64,000 bases of DNA from Heracleum sosnowskyi (GCA_030848705.1 CM061240.1:16015001-16079000); one strand, 5' to 3'. Positions 8,888-18,882 are shown, counted from the first letter of the stretch. Notes: generated by a model not told the origin, from the sequence alone. Numbers and translations: made by a program.

Positions 8888-11800
8888 TTGCAGGGTATAA
8901 AAGAGAGCACACTTATCTTGGACAGTGGATGCTCAGGACATATGACTGGAAATAAAGCCCTGCTATCAGACTTTAAGGAGAAGACTGGCCCAAAGGTTTC
9001 CTATGGAGATGGCAACATAGGACACACTCTGGGATATGGCAATATTAATCTTGGAAGTGTCATCATCACAAATGTAGCTCTAGTCTCAGGACTCAAGCAT
9101 AATCTGCTATCTGTGAGTCAAATCTGTGACAGAGGAAACCATGTAGATTTTCATACTGATTACTGTGAAGTTATCAGTAAATCTACTGGAAAAGTTGTTC
9201 TAGTTGGACACAGGCGCAACAACATTTATGAAGCGAGTTTGGTAACAAACTCTGATGGAAAAACAGTGTGTCTGACTGCAAGAATGTCAAATGAAGAGAG
9301 TTGGAATTGGCATAAGAAGCTCTCTCATCTCAATTTAAACAACATCAATGAGCTAATAAGAAAGGATCTTGTAAGGGGACTTCCAAAATCAATACTCAGT
9401 CTAGATGGCCTATGTGATTCTTGTCAAAAGGCAAAGCAAAGGAAGTCATCTTTCAAGAGCAAATCTGAATCTTCAGTAGTGGAACCTTATCATCTTCTAC
9501 ATGTTGATCTCTTTGGACCAGTGAATGTGATGTCTATGAGCAGAAAGAAATATGCTCTAGTAATTGTTGATGAATATACTAGATATACATGGGTGTATTT
9601 CTTATCAAAGAAGGATGAAACTGCTCAAACTCTGATGGATCATGTAAATCTACTGGACAAAGGATCACAACACAAAGTCAAAATTATAAGGAGTGATAAT
9701 GGAACTGAATTCAGAAACTCAATTGTGGAAGCTTTCTGCAAGGAAAGAGGAGTGAAACAAGAGTTTTCTGCACCTGGAACTCCACAGCAGAATGGTGTAG
9801 TTGAAAGAAAGAACAGGACTCTAATCGAAGCTGCTAGAACTATGCTTGATGAAGCAAAATTACCAACTTATTTCTGGGCAGAAGCTGTTCAAACTGCTTG
9901 TTTTACTCAAAATGCAACATTGATCAACAAGCATGGGAAAACACCATATGAGATGGTGAAAAATAAGAAGCCAAATTTGAAATATTTTCATATATTTGGA
10001 TGCAAATGCTTTGTGTTGAAGACTCATCCTGAACAGTTGACCAAGTTCGAGTTAAAAGCTGATGAAGGAATCTTTGTTGGTTATCCATTGTCAACAAAAG
10101 CATTCAGAGTCTACAATCTGAGAACTAAAGTGATCATGGAATCCATACATGTGTCATTTGATGACAAGAAAATAACTGGACTTGATGACTTAGATGGATA
10201 TGATCAACTGCGTTTTGAAAATGAAGGTTTATTCTCTGATGATGTAAACTCTGATGAAGCAGTGCCGACAAACTCTGATGAAGCGGTTCTGACAAACTCT
10301 GACGAAGCATACTCTGAACCTCTACTGACAAATACTGGAGAAACTGGAAATTCTCAAATTGAACAAAATAGAGAATCAGTTGAGGGGGAGCGTGAAGAAG
10401 CTCAACAAGACACTGCAAGTGAGTCAGTTGAGGAAACTGATTCAAACTCTGACAGTTCAAACTCTGAGCCATCCAATTCAGGGGGAGCCTCAGATGCTAC
10501 AGAAAGTCAACATATGAATCAGGAGAGCATGAATCAAAGGGGAGGATCCAATAATGATGCAAGAAACCACCTACCAACAGCAAGAAAGTGGACACAGGCA
10601 CACACACCTGATCTCATAATTGGAGATCCTGATGCTAGTGTGAGAACTAGAAGTGCAACAAATAATGAGTGTCTGTATCATGCTTTCTTGTCTCAAACAG
10701 AACCAAAGAAGGTGGAGGAAGCTCTTCAAGATGCTAATTGGATTACAGCAATGCAAGAAGAGTTAAATGAATTTGAAAGAAATGAAGTCTGGACACTTGT
10801 ACCTAGACCAAAGAATAGATCAATAGTAGGTACAAAGTGGGTTTTCAGAAACAAGACTGACAGTGAAGGTGTGATTACAAGAAACAAGGCTAGACTTGTG
10901 GCTAAAGGTTATTCACAACAGGAAGGAATTGACTATGATGAAACCTTTGCTCCAGTTGCAAGATTGGAGGCCATAAGAATTTTTCTGGCCTATGCTGCAC
11001 ACAAGAAGTTTAAAGTCTTTCAGATGGATGTGAAAAGTGCTTTTCTCAATGGGAAGCTTGAAGAAGAAGTGTTTGTTGAACAACCACCAGGATTTGTAGA
11101 TCCCAAGCATCCAGATTATGTCTGCAGGCTTGACAAGGCATTATATGGACTAAAGCAAGCACCAAGAGCATGGTATGAAACTCTTGCTCAATTTCTTTTA
11201 GAAAGTGGGTTCACAAGAGGTACAATTGATAAAACCTTGTTTTATTTCAATTCTGGTGATGATTTGCTTTTAGTTCAAATTTATGTAGATGATATTATCT
11301 TTGGATCTACTAATGACAAACTTTGTAAGAAGTTTGCAAAGCTTATGCAATCCAGGTATCAAATGAGCATGATGGGAGAGCTTAGTTATTTTCTAGGCTT
11401 ACAGGTCAAGCAAACAGATGATGGTATTTTTATCAATCAAGCAAAATATACCAGAAATCTTCTCAAGAAATTTGGTATGCTTGATAGTTCATCTGCTACA
11501 ACTCCCATGGCTACTGCAACAAAGCTAGACAAAGACACAGGAGCCTCAGTAGATATGACAAACTACAGAGGAATGATAGGGTCTTTACTGTATCTTACTG
11601 CAAGTAGACCTGATATCATGTATGCAACATGTCTTTGTGCAAGATTTCAAGCAGATCCCAGAGAGCCTCATCTAACAGCTGTAAAAAGGATTTTCAAATA
11701 TCTCAAAGGAACCATAACCTTGGGTTTGTGGTATCCTAGAGAATCAGAGTTTAAGCTAATTGGTTACTCTGATGCAGATTTTGCAGGCTGTAAGATAGAC

Positions 11801-12226
11801 AGAAAAAGTACAAGTGGAAGCTGTCAATTTTTAGGTGACAGATTGGTTTCTTGGTATAGCAAGAAACAAAAGTCAATTTTCAGATCCACTGCAGAAGCAG
11901 AGTATATAGCTGCTGGTAGCTGTTGTGCACAGATTCTGTGGATGAAGAATCAGTTGCTGGATTATGGTTTGAGGTACTCTAAAATACCTATTTTCTGTGA
12001 TAACCAAAGTGCTATTGCAATGACAGGAAATCCAGTACAGCACTCCATGACCAAGCACATCAGCATAAGGTATCATTTTATCAGAGAACATGTGGAAGAA
12101 GGAAACATTGAGCTTCATTTTGTGTCTACAGACCAACAACTTGCAGATATCTTCACCAAACCTTTGAGTGAAGCTACTTTTACAAGATTGGTAAATGAAC
12201 TTGGAATGATCTCTGGTTCTGACTAG
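8888..12226 (+). CDS. Copia pol: protease, integrase, reverse transcriptase, RNase H
   Basis: About 1,112 residues with no ATG at its start; the frame opens right after a TGA at 8885-8887. Numbering from 8888: protease motif LDSGCSGH with D12; integrase zinc finger H142, H147, C176, C179; integrase core D207, D270, E306 with the DD35E spacing; an acidic linker with repeated NSDEA units near 450-480; RT with ARLVAKGY, QMDVKSAFLNG and the YVDD active site at 799-802; RNase H with SDADFAG around D962, then AEAEYIAA and DNQSAI. All key residues are present and no stop interrupts, so it looks functional. Translation must be coupled to gag by some means, since both a stop and a frame change separate them. 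Confidence 0.95.
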   Translation: MQGIKESTLILDSGCSGHMTGNKALLSDFKEKTGPKVSYGDGNIGHTLGYGNINLGSVIITNVALVSGLKHNLLSVSQICDRGNHVDFHTDYCEVISKSTGKVVLVGHRRNNIYEASLVTNSDGKTVCLTARMSNEESWNWHKKLSHLNLNNINELIRKDLVRGLPKSILSLDGLCDSCQKAKQRKSSFKSKSESSVVEPYHLLHVDLFGPVNVMSMSRKKYALVIVDEYTRYTWVYFLSKKDETAQTLMDHVNLLDKGSQHKVKIIRSDNGTEFRNSIVEAFCKERGVKQEFSAPGTPQQNGVVERKNRTLIEAARTMLDEAKLPTYFWAEAVQTACFTQNATLINKHGKTPYEMVKNKKPNLKYFHIFGCKCFVLKTHPEQLTKFELKADEGIFVGYPLSTKAFRVYNLRTKVIMESIHVSFDDKKITGLDDLDGYDQLRFENEGLFSDDVNSDEAVPTNSDEAVLTNSDEAYSEPLLTNTGETGNSQIEQNRESVEGEREEAQQDTASESVEETDSNSDSSNSEPSNSGGASDATESQHMNQESMNQRGGSNNDARNHLPTARKWTQAHTPDLIIGDPDASVRTRSATNNECLYHAFLSQTEPKKVEEALQDANWITAMQEELNEFERNEVWTLVPRPKNRSIVGTKWVFRNKTDSEGVITRNKARLVAKGYSQQEGIDYDETFAPVARLEAIRIFLAYAAHKKFKVFQMDVKSAFLNGKLEEEVFVEQPPGFVDPKHPDYVCRLDKALYGLKQAPRAWYETLAQFLLESGFTRGTIDKTLFYFNSGDDLLLVQIYVDDIIFGSTNDKLCKKFAKLMQSRYQMSMMGELSYFLGLQVKQTDDGIFINQAKYTRNLLKKFGMLDSSSATTPMATATKLDKDTGASVDMTNYRGMIGSLLYLTASRPDIMYATCLCARFQADPREPHLTAVKRIFKYLKGTITLGLWYPRESEFKLIGYSDADFAGCKIDRKSTSGSCQFLGDRLVSWYSKKQKSIFRSTAEAEYIAAGSCCAQILWMKNQLLDYGLRYSKIPIFCDNQSAIAMTGNPVQHSMTKHISIRYHFIREHVEEGNIELHFVSTDQQLADIFTKPLSEATFTRLVNELGMISGSD

Positions 12227-12810
12227 AGATACGGGTTAGACTCAAATTCTATACATGTTTGATTTTTAATGCTCATGATTCCTTGCATGTATTAACTGAT
12301 ATGAGTACCAGTGTCATAAACTCTGAACGTAAACTCTGATAGTCATAAAAGTGTTGGTCATACTCTGATGGTTAAAGTCTGATGTTATACTCTGATTATA
12401 ATTTTGTCTGAAACATAAGGACCAATGAAGAAATTTGTATGGAACATAATTCTCAGTAAGTAATTGTGCATCCTTAAGAGTTGTTTAGATTCTGATCTCA
12501 AATATGTGCAGTAAGTTAACACAGCATGATACTGTCTCTGTATTTATAGCATCTCTTAGTTTATTGATCCTATACACTGAGTCTGTATTAGCTGTTTGCA
12601 TTTTCTCTCATAAATTAATTGTATTAATTGATGACAAGTCTAAACTCTGATTATTAATTGCAAATAATTCACCCTCAAATCATAAGATGCCAAACAGAGC
12701 ACAAATTTCTTTGAGATCATGTTGTGCCTAGGAAGATCCAGGAACTTATTGTATGAAATAAGGGCTAAAATCTTTGATTTTTGGTGACTAGTGCCAACCA
12801 CTGATTACTG

Positions 12811-12870
<60 letters not shown>

Positions 12871-13585
12871 GGGGTGAAAAATAAAAGATATATCCAAATG
12901 AAAGGATATCAGTATACAGAGTTTAGACATAAAAATCAGATTTTATTTTATACATGAGAGTTTAGGCAACCAGTTTTTACTGCTTTAGTTTGTGGATTTT
13001 ATGCACTTTGAGATGATTTAAATATTGATTTCGGTAAACTCTGCTATTGCACACACAATTATTCACACCTGTACGGTTTGATAAAAGAGTTTATTGACAA
13101 AGAAGGACAAATGATAAACACTGATGTATTGTGTGAAATACGCCGAGGTAACTTTGTTTTAATCTCTGATGATTAAAATAAATTATTTGTTTCAGACATT
13201 TTATAATTTTGAGGAAAAACATTTGTTTTGGTATTTCAAAAGAGTATGTTTGGGCATTGGTTTAGAAAAGTGTTAAAGAGTGGAGAGAGATTGCATACAT
13301 AGGAAAGTGTAATCGGCCGTAATTATTGCTGTTTTTACTGCGCATGCGCATTGGAAATTGCCAATTACTGCTGTCAGTCATTGTATGTGTGACACGTGTC
13401 TCACTTACACAGAATACGGGGTAAGACAGTTGTGTTTTAATGATTAAAAACTGTTCAGTTTTTAATTTTAAATTTTATATTTATACATTATACACACAAC
13501 CGTTACAGTTTTTCACGACTTACTCCAAGTGTATTCTAGTTTCACTCACACATATTAACAAACACTTTCTTTTCTAAACTCTTTC
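12227..13585 (+). other. Non-coding spacer between pol and the env-like region
   Basis: About 1.36 kb with no usable frame. It is marked by repeated ACTCTGAT-like words (several between 12315 and 12400, again near 12645 and 13038) and by a long AT microsatellite. Spacers of this kind separate pol from the extra ORF in Sireviruses and may carry a subgenomic promoter or splice signals; none is certain here. Confidence 0.7.
12813..12867. repeat. (AT)n microsatellite inside the Copia spacer
   Basis: About 55 bp of uninterrupted AT dinucleotides, ending just before AAAGGGGGTG. Its length is likely to vary among copies of the element. Confidence 0.95.
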
Positions 13586-15820
13586 ATGTTTTTGAAGCTA
13601 TTTTCTGTTTATTTCTTGATATTACTAATGGCTTCAACTACTTTCACTGCTTCTGGACTAGAGTTTGTCCCTAATAATTATGCAGCCCCGTTAAACACTG
13701 TCAATGCACCAGCGGCGTTTCATATAATACAAGATTTTCTTGCTCAGTCAGAAATTGGGCGTGCTTTAGTGGAGCCTGCAAAGCTTTATGGATCTCAGAT
13801 CAAAGCTTTCTGGGAGACTGGTGTCTATGATGATGGTGGTGATTCTGGTACCCCATCCATTGTTTTTGAGTTCCAGGAGACAGAGTTTGTCATAACTCCA
13901 GGAACTGTTCGTGAAGCAATGGGCTTTGCAAATTCTGACGCGTACACCATTGTTGTTGGTGATACTGATCTTCAGAGAATGATGCAAGCTATTGGATATA
14001 CTGGGTCTTTGGCAAAGATTGGCCAATTGAAGCGACCGCTCTTACGAAAAGAATGGAGTTTCTTTTTCGATTGCATAACTAGAGCGTTCGGGAAGAAATG
14101 TACAAATTGGGATGCTATTCCAATCGACAGTCTGCAAATCGGGTATTCACTTCTTTTTAACAGTAATTATGATTTTGCTAGACTTGTCTTAATGAACATA
14201 GGAGAGAAATTAACAGAGAATAGGCATGTAGTCTATTTTTCTAGATTTTGTCAAATTTTATTCTCTGCATGTGTTAATAATGTTGAGATTAATGAGGAGG
14301 ACGTAATTCCCTCATTCAAATTGCACAAAAGGGTATTCTCTGATCTTACGAATAAGGATTTAAAGAAGGTAAATGTTGGTGAGTTGTTGTTACCTGAGAG
14401 AGTTCTTCAGTTTTTAAATCCTGACCCTCAACAACAACAAGAACCAGTAAATCCTGAGGTCGCTCCATCTCCAACTCAACCTAAATTTGTAAACTCTGAA
14501 CCTATTCAATCCGCATCTCAACAACCAAGGACTGGTGGAAGGATCAAACACAGGGCTTTCAAATCTTCAAAGTCTGTGCATCCAGCTACTGAAGTTGGTG
14601 TGTCAAAAACCTCTATGCCACAGTCTGATGGTCCGTCAAAGAAGCAGAGGGCAAAAAGGCCAAAGTCTGATAATGCTGATGAGGACAGTGAAACTTATGA
14701 AGAAACTCTTCATCAGAGAAAAAGAAGATTGGTGGCTGCACATCTTTTTGGTGCATCAAATGTAAATGCTGAAGCTGTCAATTTGGACAGAGTTTTTGAG
14801 GAACATGTAAGTGCTGAAGATGAAGCTCCTACATCAAACGCTGATGATGTAGTTGAGGAAGCTGCATATGAAGATGCAGATGAAGCTCCTGCAATTCTTG
14901 TTCAGGAGGCTACAGAAAATATTGAGGCTGAGATTTTTGAGCCACAAGGATTTGATATGGATGTTGAAGCACACAAATCTGTACACTCTGACCATCTTGA
15001 AGTTTTTGATGAAACAGAGGGTGTGGAAGCTGATCACACAGTTATTCTTGAAGATTCTATGGCTACCCACACAGAGATTCTCTATGTTACTCACCAGGTA
15101 ATTGAAAAGGGTGAGGAAGTTGATCAGACCTTAAATACTGATGCTACTGAGAATGTTGCTGTACATGCTACAGAAACTGTTCAAGAGATTATTGCAGAGA
15201 TTCCAGTACAAGAGGCTGTAGCTGAAAATGTTGAGAATATTGCAAAGACTGTTGCAAACTCTGATGCAGAGCCTGATGCAGAGAATGCTAATGATGATGA
15301 TAGTTCTGATCATTCCCAAGAGGAGTTATTTGGTAGTCAAGCAAACTCTGATGAGCTAAGAGAGGTCAATCGAGCTACGGCTGAGCATTTTCAAGAGATG
15401 TACTTTTCAAATTGGTCGAACAAGGATACTATCTTTTCTGATGAGAGAGCTGCAGACTTTGTCACAAAGTCATCTAAAGAGATTACAAATCCAGAGCTTC
15501 TCACTCATCTCAAAGCCACAATTATCCAAGTCAAATCATTAAACAATCGTTTTGATGCTTCTGACAAGGTTATTGAAGGTCTAAGGAATGATATAGCTGC
15601 AAGGGAACTTACACAACAGAAGGATAAATCATTGTATATTTCCTTGTGTAAAGATCAGAAAGTTTTTGATTCCAGGTTGAAGAAAATCAAGTCAAAATGT
15701 CAACTAAGTTGGATGAAATTGCAAATTCCATTGAATTGCTCACATCAGTTTTGCTGTCTGATGATGTCAAAAAGGGGGAGAGAGTGCCTCAAGACAAATG
15801 CAAAGGCTCTCAAACTCTGA
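13586..15820 (+). CDS. Env-like third ORF of the Copia element, N-terminal part
   Basis: 744 residues from the ATG at 13586; an alternative in-frame start is 13631. Residues 1-20 are hydrophobic and could be a signal or anchor. Residues 20-290 form a folded domain of the type found after pol in SIRE-type elements and usually labelled envelope-like (segments such as WSFFFDCITRAFG and IDSLQIGYSLLFNSNYDFAR). After that comes a long acidic, low-complexity region, about 390-590, then a helical, probably coiled-coil part, about 630-700. The final 40 or so residues are out of frame: homologous-looking sequence continues in the next frame from about 15697. There is no evidence for a membrane-fusion function. 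The label env-like is by position and lineage. Confidence 0.7.
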   Translation: MFLKLFSVYFLILLMASTTFTASGLEFVPNNYAAPLNTVNAPAAFHIIQDFLAQSEIGRALVEPAKLYGSQIKAFWETGVYDDGGDSGTPSIVFEFQETEFVITPGTVREAMGFANSDAYTIVVGDTDLQRMMQAIGYTGSLAKIGQLKRPLLRKEWSFFFDCITRAFGKKCTNWDAIPIDSLQIGYSLLFNSNYDFARLVLMNIGEKLTENRHVVYFSRFCQILFSACVNNVEINEEDVIPSFKLHKRVFSDLTNKDLKKVNVGELLLPERVLQFLNPDPQQQQEPVNPEVAPSPTQPKFVNSEPIQSASQQPRTGGRIKHRAFKSSKSVHPATEVGVSKTSMPQSDGPSKKQRAKRPKSDNADEDSETYEETLHQRKRRLVAAHLFGASNVNAEAVNLDRVFEEHVSAEDEAPTSNADDVVEEAAYEDADEAPAILVQEATENIEAEIFEPQGFDMDVEAHKSVHSDHLEVFDETEGVEADHTVILEDSMATHTEILYVTHQVIEKGEEVDQTLNTDATENVAVHATETVQEIIAEIPVQEAVAENVENIAKTVANSDAEPDAENANDDDSSDHSQEELFGSQANSDELREVNRATAEHFQEMYFSNWSNKDTIFSDERAADFVTKSSKEITNPELLTHLKATIIQVKSLNNRFDASDKVIEGLRNDIAARELTQQKDKSLYISLCKDQKVFDSRLKKIKSKCQLSWMKLQIPLNCSHQFCCLMMSKRGRECLKTNAKALKL

Positions 15821-17151
15821 CTCGGAAAGATGACACTACTGATGGTGGTGCAAAAGGTAAAAATCCAAGGACAAGGAATGTTCAAAGGCAAGGGAGGAGA
15901 TCAAACTCTGATGCTCAGAATGCTGATGGAAAAAGATTATACACTGGAGGGCAGTCTTCTTCAAGGGTTAGAAGTTTACTTCTTTCCTCTAAATCTCCAG
16001 TTACTGATGAAGAAGTTGCTACACAGTTATTCTTAGCAGAACATGGTAAAGATGTTACTATTGAAGATATCCAGGCAGAAGAGAAATTGCTTGCTGAAGA
16101 ACACAGGAAAGATGTTGAAGCTGGAATCTATAAACAGAAGGTTATCAAGGCTCCGAGGAGAAAAGAAAAAGGAATTGTTATCAAAGAGAATGTAAACTCT
16201 GATCAGAGTTTACAGTACTCGAGGAGGCCTATTGGTTCAAACGCTGATAAAGGTAAAGGCGTGATGATTGAAGAGCCTAACCTGGAAAAGAAGAATTATT
16301 CAACCTCTGACAATGCTCAAGTTGATGTTATTGTTAAGAATGTGACAACCTCTGACGTTGCTCAAGTTGTACAGAAATCTACACAACTTCCAGGATTCAG
16401 CAAACCTAAAATTCTTGAAGACTTAAAGCTTGAAGCTGTGAATTTCTCAGAAACCAGAACTGTATTGGGAAAAGAAGCTTTGGATAAATCTGGACTGGGA
16501 TCACACGGAGAGAGAAGAACAAATAACAGATCTCAAGATAACATTTCACTGGCAGAACCTGGTATTGGGGTTACACAAGAAAACCTTGATAAGTTAGAAT
16601 CTGTTCAGTTGATTTTTCACAAAGTATTGAAGAAGCAGTTTTTGTTATACTTCATGAGTGATGGAAGAGTTTATAAAGTTGGAGAATCTGATGTTAATCT
16701 CAAATCATGGGAAGAACTGGAATATGTACTTTATCTTCTAAAAGTAAAAAACAGACATACTCATGATGTTGCTCAAGTTTTGAGAGAAAAGATGCTGAGA
16801 TCTAAAGCTATGCTTGGAGGAGGAGTCTCAAGTGTTTATATTCCAAAGTATAGGGATCATACTGGAAAGTTAGTGGAGATGAAGAGAAACAGTGCTAGAT
16901 TTAGAACTGCACTTGGAATAAAGACTTTGGAATTTAACTTGGAGTCAGACAAGTCTTATTTTATTCGGCTAGGAAATGATATGAGAAGAAATAGCATATA
17001 TTCTCTAAGAGCTGCTATCTATCAAACGGGGGAGAGTGATTCAGAACTTAAAGAGCTAAAAGAGATTATGGTGGATGAGCTAGAGAAGGCTGAAAGAAGA
17101 CTGCTGATTGATTATCTCAGGACAGTACCTGATATTGAAGAAGTCAAGTAA
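15697..17151 (+). CDS. Env-like region of the Copia element, C-terminal part in a shifted frame
   Basis: 484 residues in frame 1, overlapping the end of the preceding frame-2 ORF by about 124 bp. The ATG at 15697 is probably incidental, since the segment reads as the continuation of the upstream protein (helical, charged). It ends with a compact domain at about residues 300-480 and a terminal helix rich in E, K and R. The frame change falls near an A-run at about 15690, consistent with a one-base indel; a programmed shift cannot be excluded. If it is a mutation, this copy's third gene is broken while gag and pol remain open. Confidence 0.65.
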   Translation: MSTKLDEIANSIELLTSVLLSDDVKKGERVPQDKCKGSQTLTRKDDTTDGGAKGKNPRTRNVQRQGRRSNSDAQNADGKRLYTGGQSSSRVRSLLLSSKSPVTDEEVATQLFLAEHGKDVTIEDIQAEEKLLAEEHRKDVEAGIYKQKVIKAPRRKEKGIVIKENVNSDQSLQYSRRPIGSNADKGKGVMIEEPNLEKKNYSTSDNAQVDVIVKNVTTSDVAQVVQKSTQLPGFSKPKILEDLKLEAVNFSETRTVLGKEALDKSGLGSHGERRTNNRSQDNISLAEPGIGVTQENLDKLESVQLIFHKVLKKQFLLYFMSDGRVYKVGESDVNLKSWEELEYVLYLLKVKNRHTHDVAQVLREKMLRSKAMLGGGVSSVYIPKYRDHTGKLVEMKRNSARFRTALGIKTLEFNLESDKSYFIRLGNDMRRNSIYSLRAAIYQTGESDSELKELKEIMVDELEKAERRLLIDYLRTVPDIEEVK

Positions 17152-17300
17152 AGTCTGACTGTAAGTTTTTATGTTTTCTGTTCTAAGTTAAATTTAAACT
17201 CTGTTTTAAAATTAAACTCTGTTATATTTTAAACACTGCATTTGTTATATGTTTTGACATCATCAATTATCTTTTTAACTTGTACATTTTTATTATGCAC

Positions 17301-17314
17301 AAGTTGGGGGAGAT
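17301..17314 (+). other. Polypurine tract of the Copia element
   Basis: AAGTTGGGGGAGAT directly precedes the 3' LTR. This is the standard plant Copia plus-strand priming site. Confidence 0.88.
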
Positions 17315-17859
17315 TGTTAGATATATTTGCTGACGTTTGTTCATCAGTGTTTAAGTACCAGGTACATATCAGAGTTTATCTAGAAGCCAGTCAGAGTTTG
17401 ATAAAGTCTGACTGGGTGAAGAGTTCACATTGAAGCCAGTCAGAGTTTGATAAAGTCTGACGTGGTGATAGTTGACTTAGCTGTCGGTGCAAAGATAAAG
17501 ATTCTAGAAGCAATATATTCTGAAGATGGAAAGAAGCAGAATATATTGATACAGCTAAGGAAACGGAATAGAAGACTGAAGCAATCCTTAATTGATATGA
17601 ATTGTATAGCTAATTTATAGGAGTATCAATTAGATAAGGATTGTATGTAGCTGTGTACTATAAAAACACAGATAGGTTATCCCTAGAAGGGACGCGAACA
17701 TTGAATATATTATTCTTGTAACCTAGTAGCTCTTTGTGATTCATTAACATCACTAAGAGAGAAACTGTTAATATAATTACAGTTTGTTGATTTATAAAAA
17801 GTGTTCTTGATTGTTATTCTCATATACATACTTGATTATATTGTGTATTCGGCCTAACA
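17315..17859 (+). repeat. 3' LTR of the Copia element
   Basis: 545 bp, same length as the 5' LTR and identical by eye except for T at 17326 where the 5' LTR has A at 5953. It is followed at once by the target duplication AATTA. Confidence 0.95.
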
Positions 17860-17929
17860 AATTAAGTAAAATCACAACGTACCATACCAACCAACCAAAC
17901 TTTTAATGTTTCGTCTATTATATAATAGT

Positions 17930-18882
17930 ACTAGCTTAAAACCCGTACGATGCACGGATTGTTAATTATTATTTATTATTATTTTTTAATATTTTATTAA
18001 TTGTAATTGTACAAAAAATAAGTAGACATGTTAAAATAGCTAAATACTTTTAATTAATTAAAACATTAAAACATATTTTAAAATAAATAAGTATGAGTTT
18101 GCCCGTTATATTTTTGGAAATGGAGGGTTTTAGTAAGAAAAAATTAAAAAATGTAACATATATTTAGTTTAAAATGGTAAATGCCCGTGATATTTTTGGA
18201 AAATGAGGTTTTAAAATTTAATAATTAAAATTATTTAAATACGTTTTAAAATAAATAAGTAAAGGGTTTCCAGTGATATTTTTGGAAAAAGAATGGATTT
18301 TAGTGAGAAAATTACAAAGAGTAAATTGTAAAACGCAATTTCTCGTGATATATTTAGAAAATGAGGGACTTTGTTAGAAAATATATATAATGTGTTTTAG
18401 CCGAAAAGGTAATTGGTTATAGATAGGTATTTGATTATTTATATTTTAATATTTTTAGTAATTGCATTTGTTAAGAAAAATAAGTAGACATGTTAAAATA
18501 AGTAAACTTTTAAAAAATAATTATAATATTAAAATAGGTTTAAAAATAAATAACTAAATGTTTGCCCGCGATATTTTTGGAAATTGAGGTGTTTTAGTAA
18601 GGAAAAATAGAAAAACTAACATGTTTTAGTTAAATAAGGTAATTGCTCGTGATATATTTGAAAAAAATAGGGGAATTTGTTAGAAAAAATAATGTATTTT
18701 AGGTGAAAAATGTAATTGGTTATAAATAGGTAATATTATTATTTAATAATATATTTCTATAAATAAGTAAGACTAATTAAGTAAAAACACGAAGTACAGT
18801 TAATGAAGGGCAATTAAGTAAAATCACAACGTACCATACCGACCAACCAAATTTTTAATGTTTCGTCTATTATATAATAATA
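17930..18882 (-). mobile_element. Helitron-like repeat, copy 2
   Basis: It begins where copy 1 ends, with the same terminus (CTAGT on the minus strand, then the CCGTGC hairpin, here with one stem mismatch). The body is close to copy 1 over about 950 bp and has the same internal GTGATATTTTTGG units. The right end was placed where similarity to copy 1 stops, after CGTCTATTATATAATA. It contains GGGCAATTAAGTAAAATC uninterrupted, which is the empty form of the Copia insertion site in copy 1. Confidence 0.6.

Larger units (their letters stand above)
5942..17859 (+). mobile_element. Complete young Copia (SIRE/Sirevirus-type) LTR retrotransposon
   Basis: The element is 11,918 bp, flanked by a perfect 5-bp target duplication AATTA (5937-5941 and 17860-17864). 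The LTRs are 545 bp each, beginning TGTTAG and ending CTAACA. Order is LTR, primer site, gag, pol (protease, integrase, RT, RNase H), a long spacer, an env-like region, polypurine tract, LTR. Integrase before RT makes it Copia; the long gag, large size and extra 3' ORF point to the SIRE/Sirevirus lineage. Reading both LTRs side by side I find one difference (5953 A, 17326 T), so the insertion is recent. Copy 2 of the host repeat, uninterrupted at the matching place, shows the empty site. Confidence 0.95.
5060..17929 (-). mobile_element. Helitron-like repeat, copy 1, split by the Copia element
   Basis: On the minus strand the left end reads as a 15-nt hairpin (stem CCGTGC/GCACGG, 5073-5087), a short AT stretch, then CTAGT at 5064-5060. 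This matches the usual 3' end of a Helitron. The body is very AT-rich and repeats a unit containing CCGTGATATTTTTGGAAAA at about 5232, 5313, 5399, 5456, 5680 and 5763. The element is cut at 5941 by the Copia insertion and resumes at 17865, ending about 17929 where copy 2 begins. Its own length is about 950 bp. It has no coding sequence, so it is non-autonomous. The 5' end was set by comparison with copy 2 and is uncertain by a few bases. Confidence 0.6.
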
